Shown here one piece after another: positions 63,420 through 64,000 of a DNA stretch of 64,000 bases (within the stretch, counting starts at the first letter, position 1; every line of letters begins with the position of its first letter). A program made the translations under genes and the position numbers. The notes under the pieces were generated by a model. That model had not been told where the DNA came from and did not search any database. It saw only the letters and a program-made list of their open reading frames with translations. The stretch is from assembly GCF_022751215.1 (NCBI RefSeq), contig NZ_JAICDG010000008.1, forward strand, positions 303,202 through 367,201, written 5' to 3'. Source of the DNA: Actinomadura terrae. GTDB taxonomy: Bacteria; Actinomycetota; Actinomycetes; Streptosporangiales; Streptosporangiaceae.

Positions 63420-64000
63420 GTGCGACACGAAGTCGCACTAATCGAGTGAGTTACACGGTTGGAGGTCCGGTTATGCCGGATGGATAACTCCAGGTGAGTG
63501 TTCGACACCTGTCCCCGCTCTGGCGTGCGCCGCAGGTCCTGCCTGTTGGGGTGCGAAGCCCAGAGAAGAAGCCTAAGGGCCCCGATCCATCCGGGGAGCA
63601 CCGGGCAAGGGGAAGACCGGGCTGGTGAACGCGAGTGAACCCTTGATGATGCTCCGTGACGCAGACCCCTGGGTGGGTGGAAAGTGTCACCAGGGTGCAG
63701 GGCCTGGCCGCTGGAAGAGGCGGCAAGCGGCAACCGGGGAAAGGCAGTCGGTTGCGTGAACACCGCTGGCCCCGGGGTATAGAGGGCACCCAATCCGGTC
63801 GTAACTCGATGGTGTGGAACGTGGAAATCCCGATGGGGTCCAGAGTCATGATCTGGTAGGCCGACCGCAAGGAGAGCAAAACTCCCCACCGGGGACAGGA
63901 TGCCCAAGAAGCCAATGCCGGCAGCCGAAAGGCAACAGGAAGGCTTCCCGCGCGATGGCTGCCCCTCCAAGGCGGCTGCGGGCAGAGAACTGGCCGGATA
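63420..64000 (+). mobile_element. Group II intron, 5' part (runs off the window)
   Basis: The intron starts GTGCGACACG, matching the 5' consensus GUGYG. The following 480 nt have the look of domain I (GGTTGGAGGTCCGG, GGTGTGGAACGTGGAAATCCC). EBS1 candidate AGGGCA at 63783-63788 is complementary to the last six exon bases TGCCCT (63414-63419). The 3' end and most of the intron-encoded protein are outside the window. Confidence 0.85.
63900..64000 (+). CDS. Probable start of the intron-encoded protein
   Basis: An ATG at 63900 opens a frame (MPKKPMPAAERQQEGFPRD...) that stays open to the window end. Its position after domain-I-like sequence fits the reverse transcriptase/maturase of a group II intron. 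No diagnostic motif is reached within the window. Confidence 0.45.
   Translation, partial: MPKKPMPAAERQQEGFPRDGCPSKAAAGRELAG

Overview
The window is high-GC actinobacterial chromosome. HspR/HAIR heat-shock control, menaquinone-type EtfD, XRE-DUF5753/DUF397 gene pairs, SARP/AfsR-type regulators and ECF sigma factors paired with CU044_5270-type proteins all point to a filamentous actinomycete, perhaps Streptosporangiales/Thermomonosporaceae. The genus is an inference. Coding is dense and mostly ordinary from about 4 to 54 kb. Both ends are accessory DNA.

Left edge (1-3.7 kb): a short CRISPR array read on the minus strand with its leader. Next come minus-strand genes of the XRE/DUF5753-DUF397 type (one regulator is split by an in-frame amber codon), a free-standing DUF5919-like protein, and a divergent three-gene operon of unknown function.

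Core (4-54 kb), in order: a P-loop kinase; a MerR operon and a MarR/glyoxalase pair with clear operators; a rare AAA+ ATPase-Ser/Thr kinase fusion; an SDR under a MerR-type promoter; an AfsR-like regulator divergent from a quinone-oxidoreductase-like enzyme; PhoD-like phosphatase, NYN nuclease, TPR protein and pyrE; a second XRE-DUF397-DUF397 set; a frameshifted SDR with its HxlR regulator; two ECF circuits (an ECF42/YCII pair and an autoregulated small ECF); the dnaK-grpE-dnaJ-hspR-clpB operon under a HAIR element; two paralogous ECF/CU044_5270 modules flanking a TetR-MFS pair; a beta-oxidation group (3-hydroxyacyl-CoA dehydrogenase, thiolase, EtfD-like Fe-S protein); a ZIP transporter; a glycine-betaine ABC transporter; and dcd.

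Right edge (54.5-64 kb): a tRNA-Gly(CCC) gene whose 3' 43 bp are repeated exactly 4 kb downstream, framing a small island that carries a Cys-type sulfatase and a formylglycine-generating enzyme but no integrase. The island also holds a decayed CRISPR array whose leader is an inverted homologue (94/110 nt) of the leader at the left edge. Beyond the island are a two-repeat type I-E CRISPR remnant, a heavily mutated NUDIX pseudogene, two tiny ORFs with good ribosome sites, and a membrane-protein gene interrupted by a group II intron that runs off the window. No cas gene is present, so any machinery serving these arrays lies elsewhere.

The best candidates for something new are the AAA+-kinase fusion, the integrase-less sulfatase/maturase island, the paired inverted CRISPR leaders, the 30-aa Cys-rich ORF at 60.97 kb, and the leader peptide coupled to the intron-split gene at 62.6 kb.
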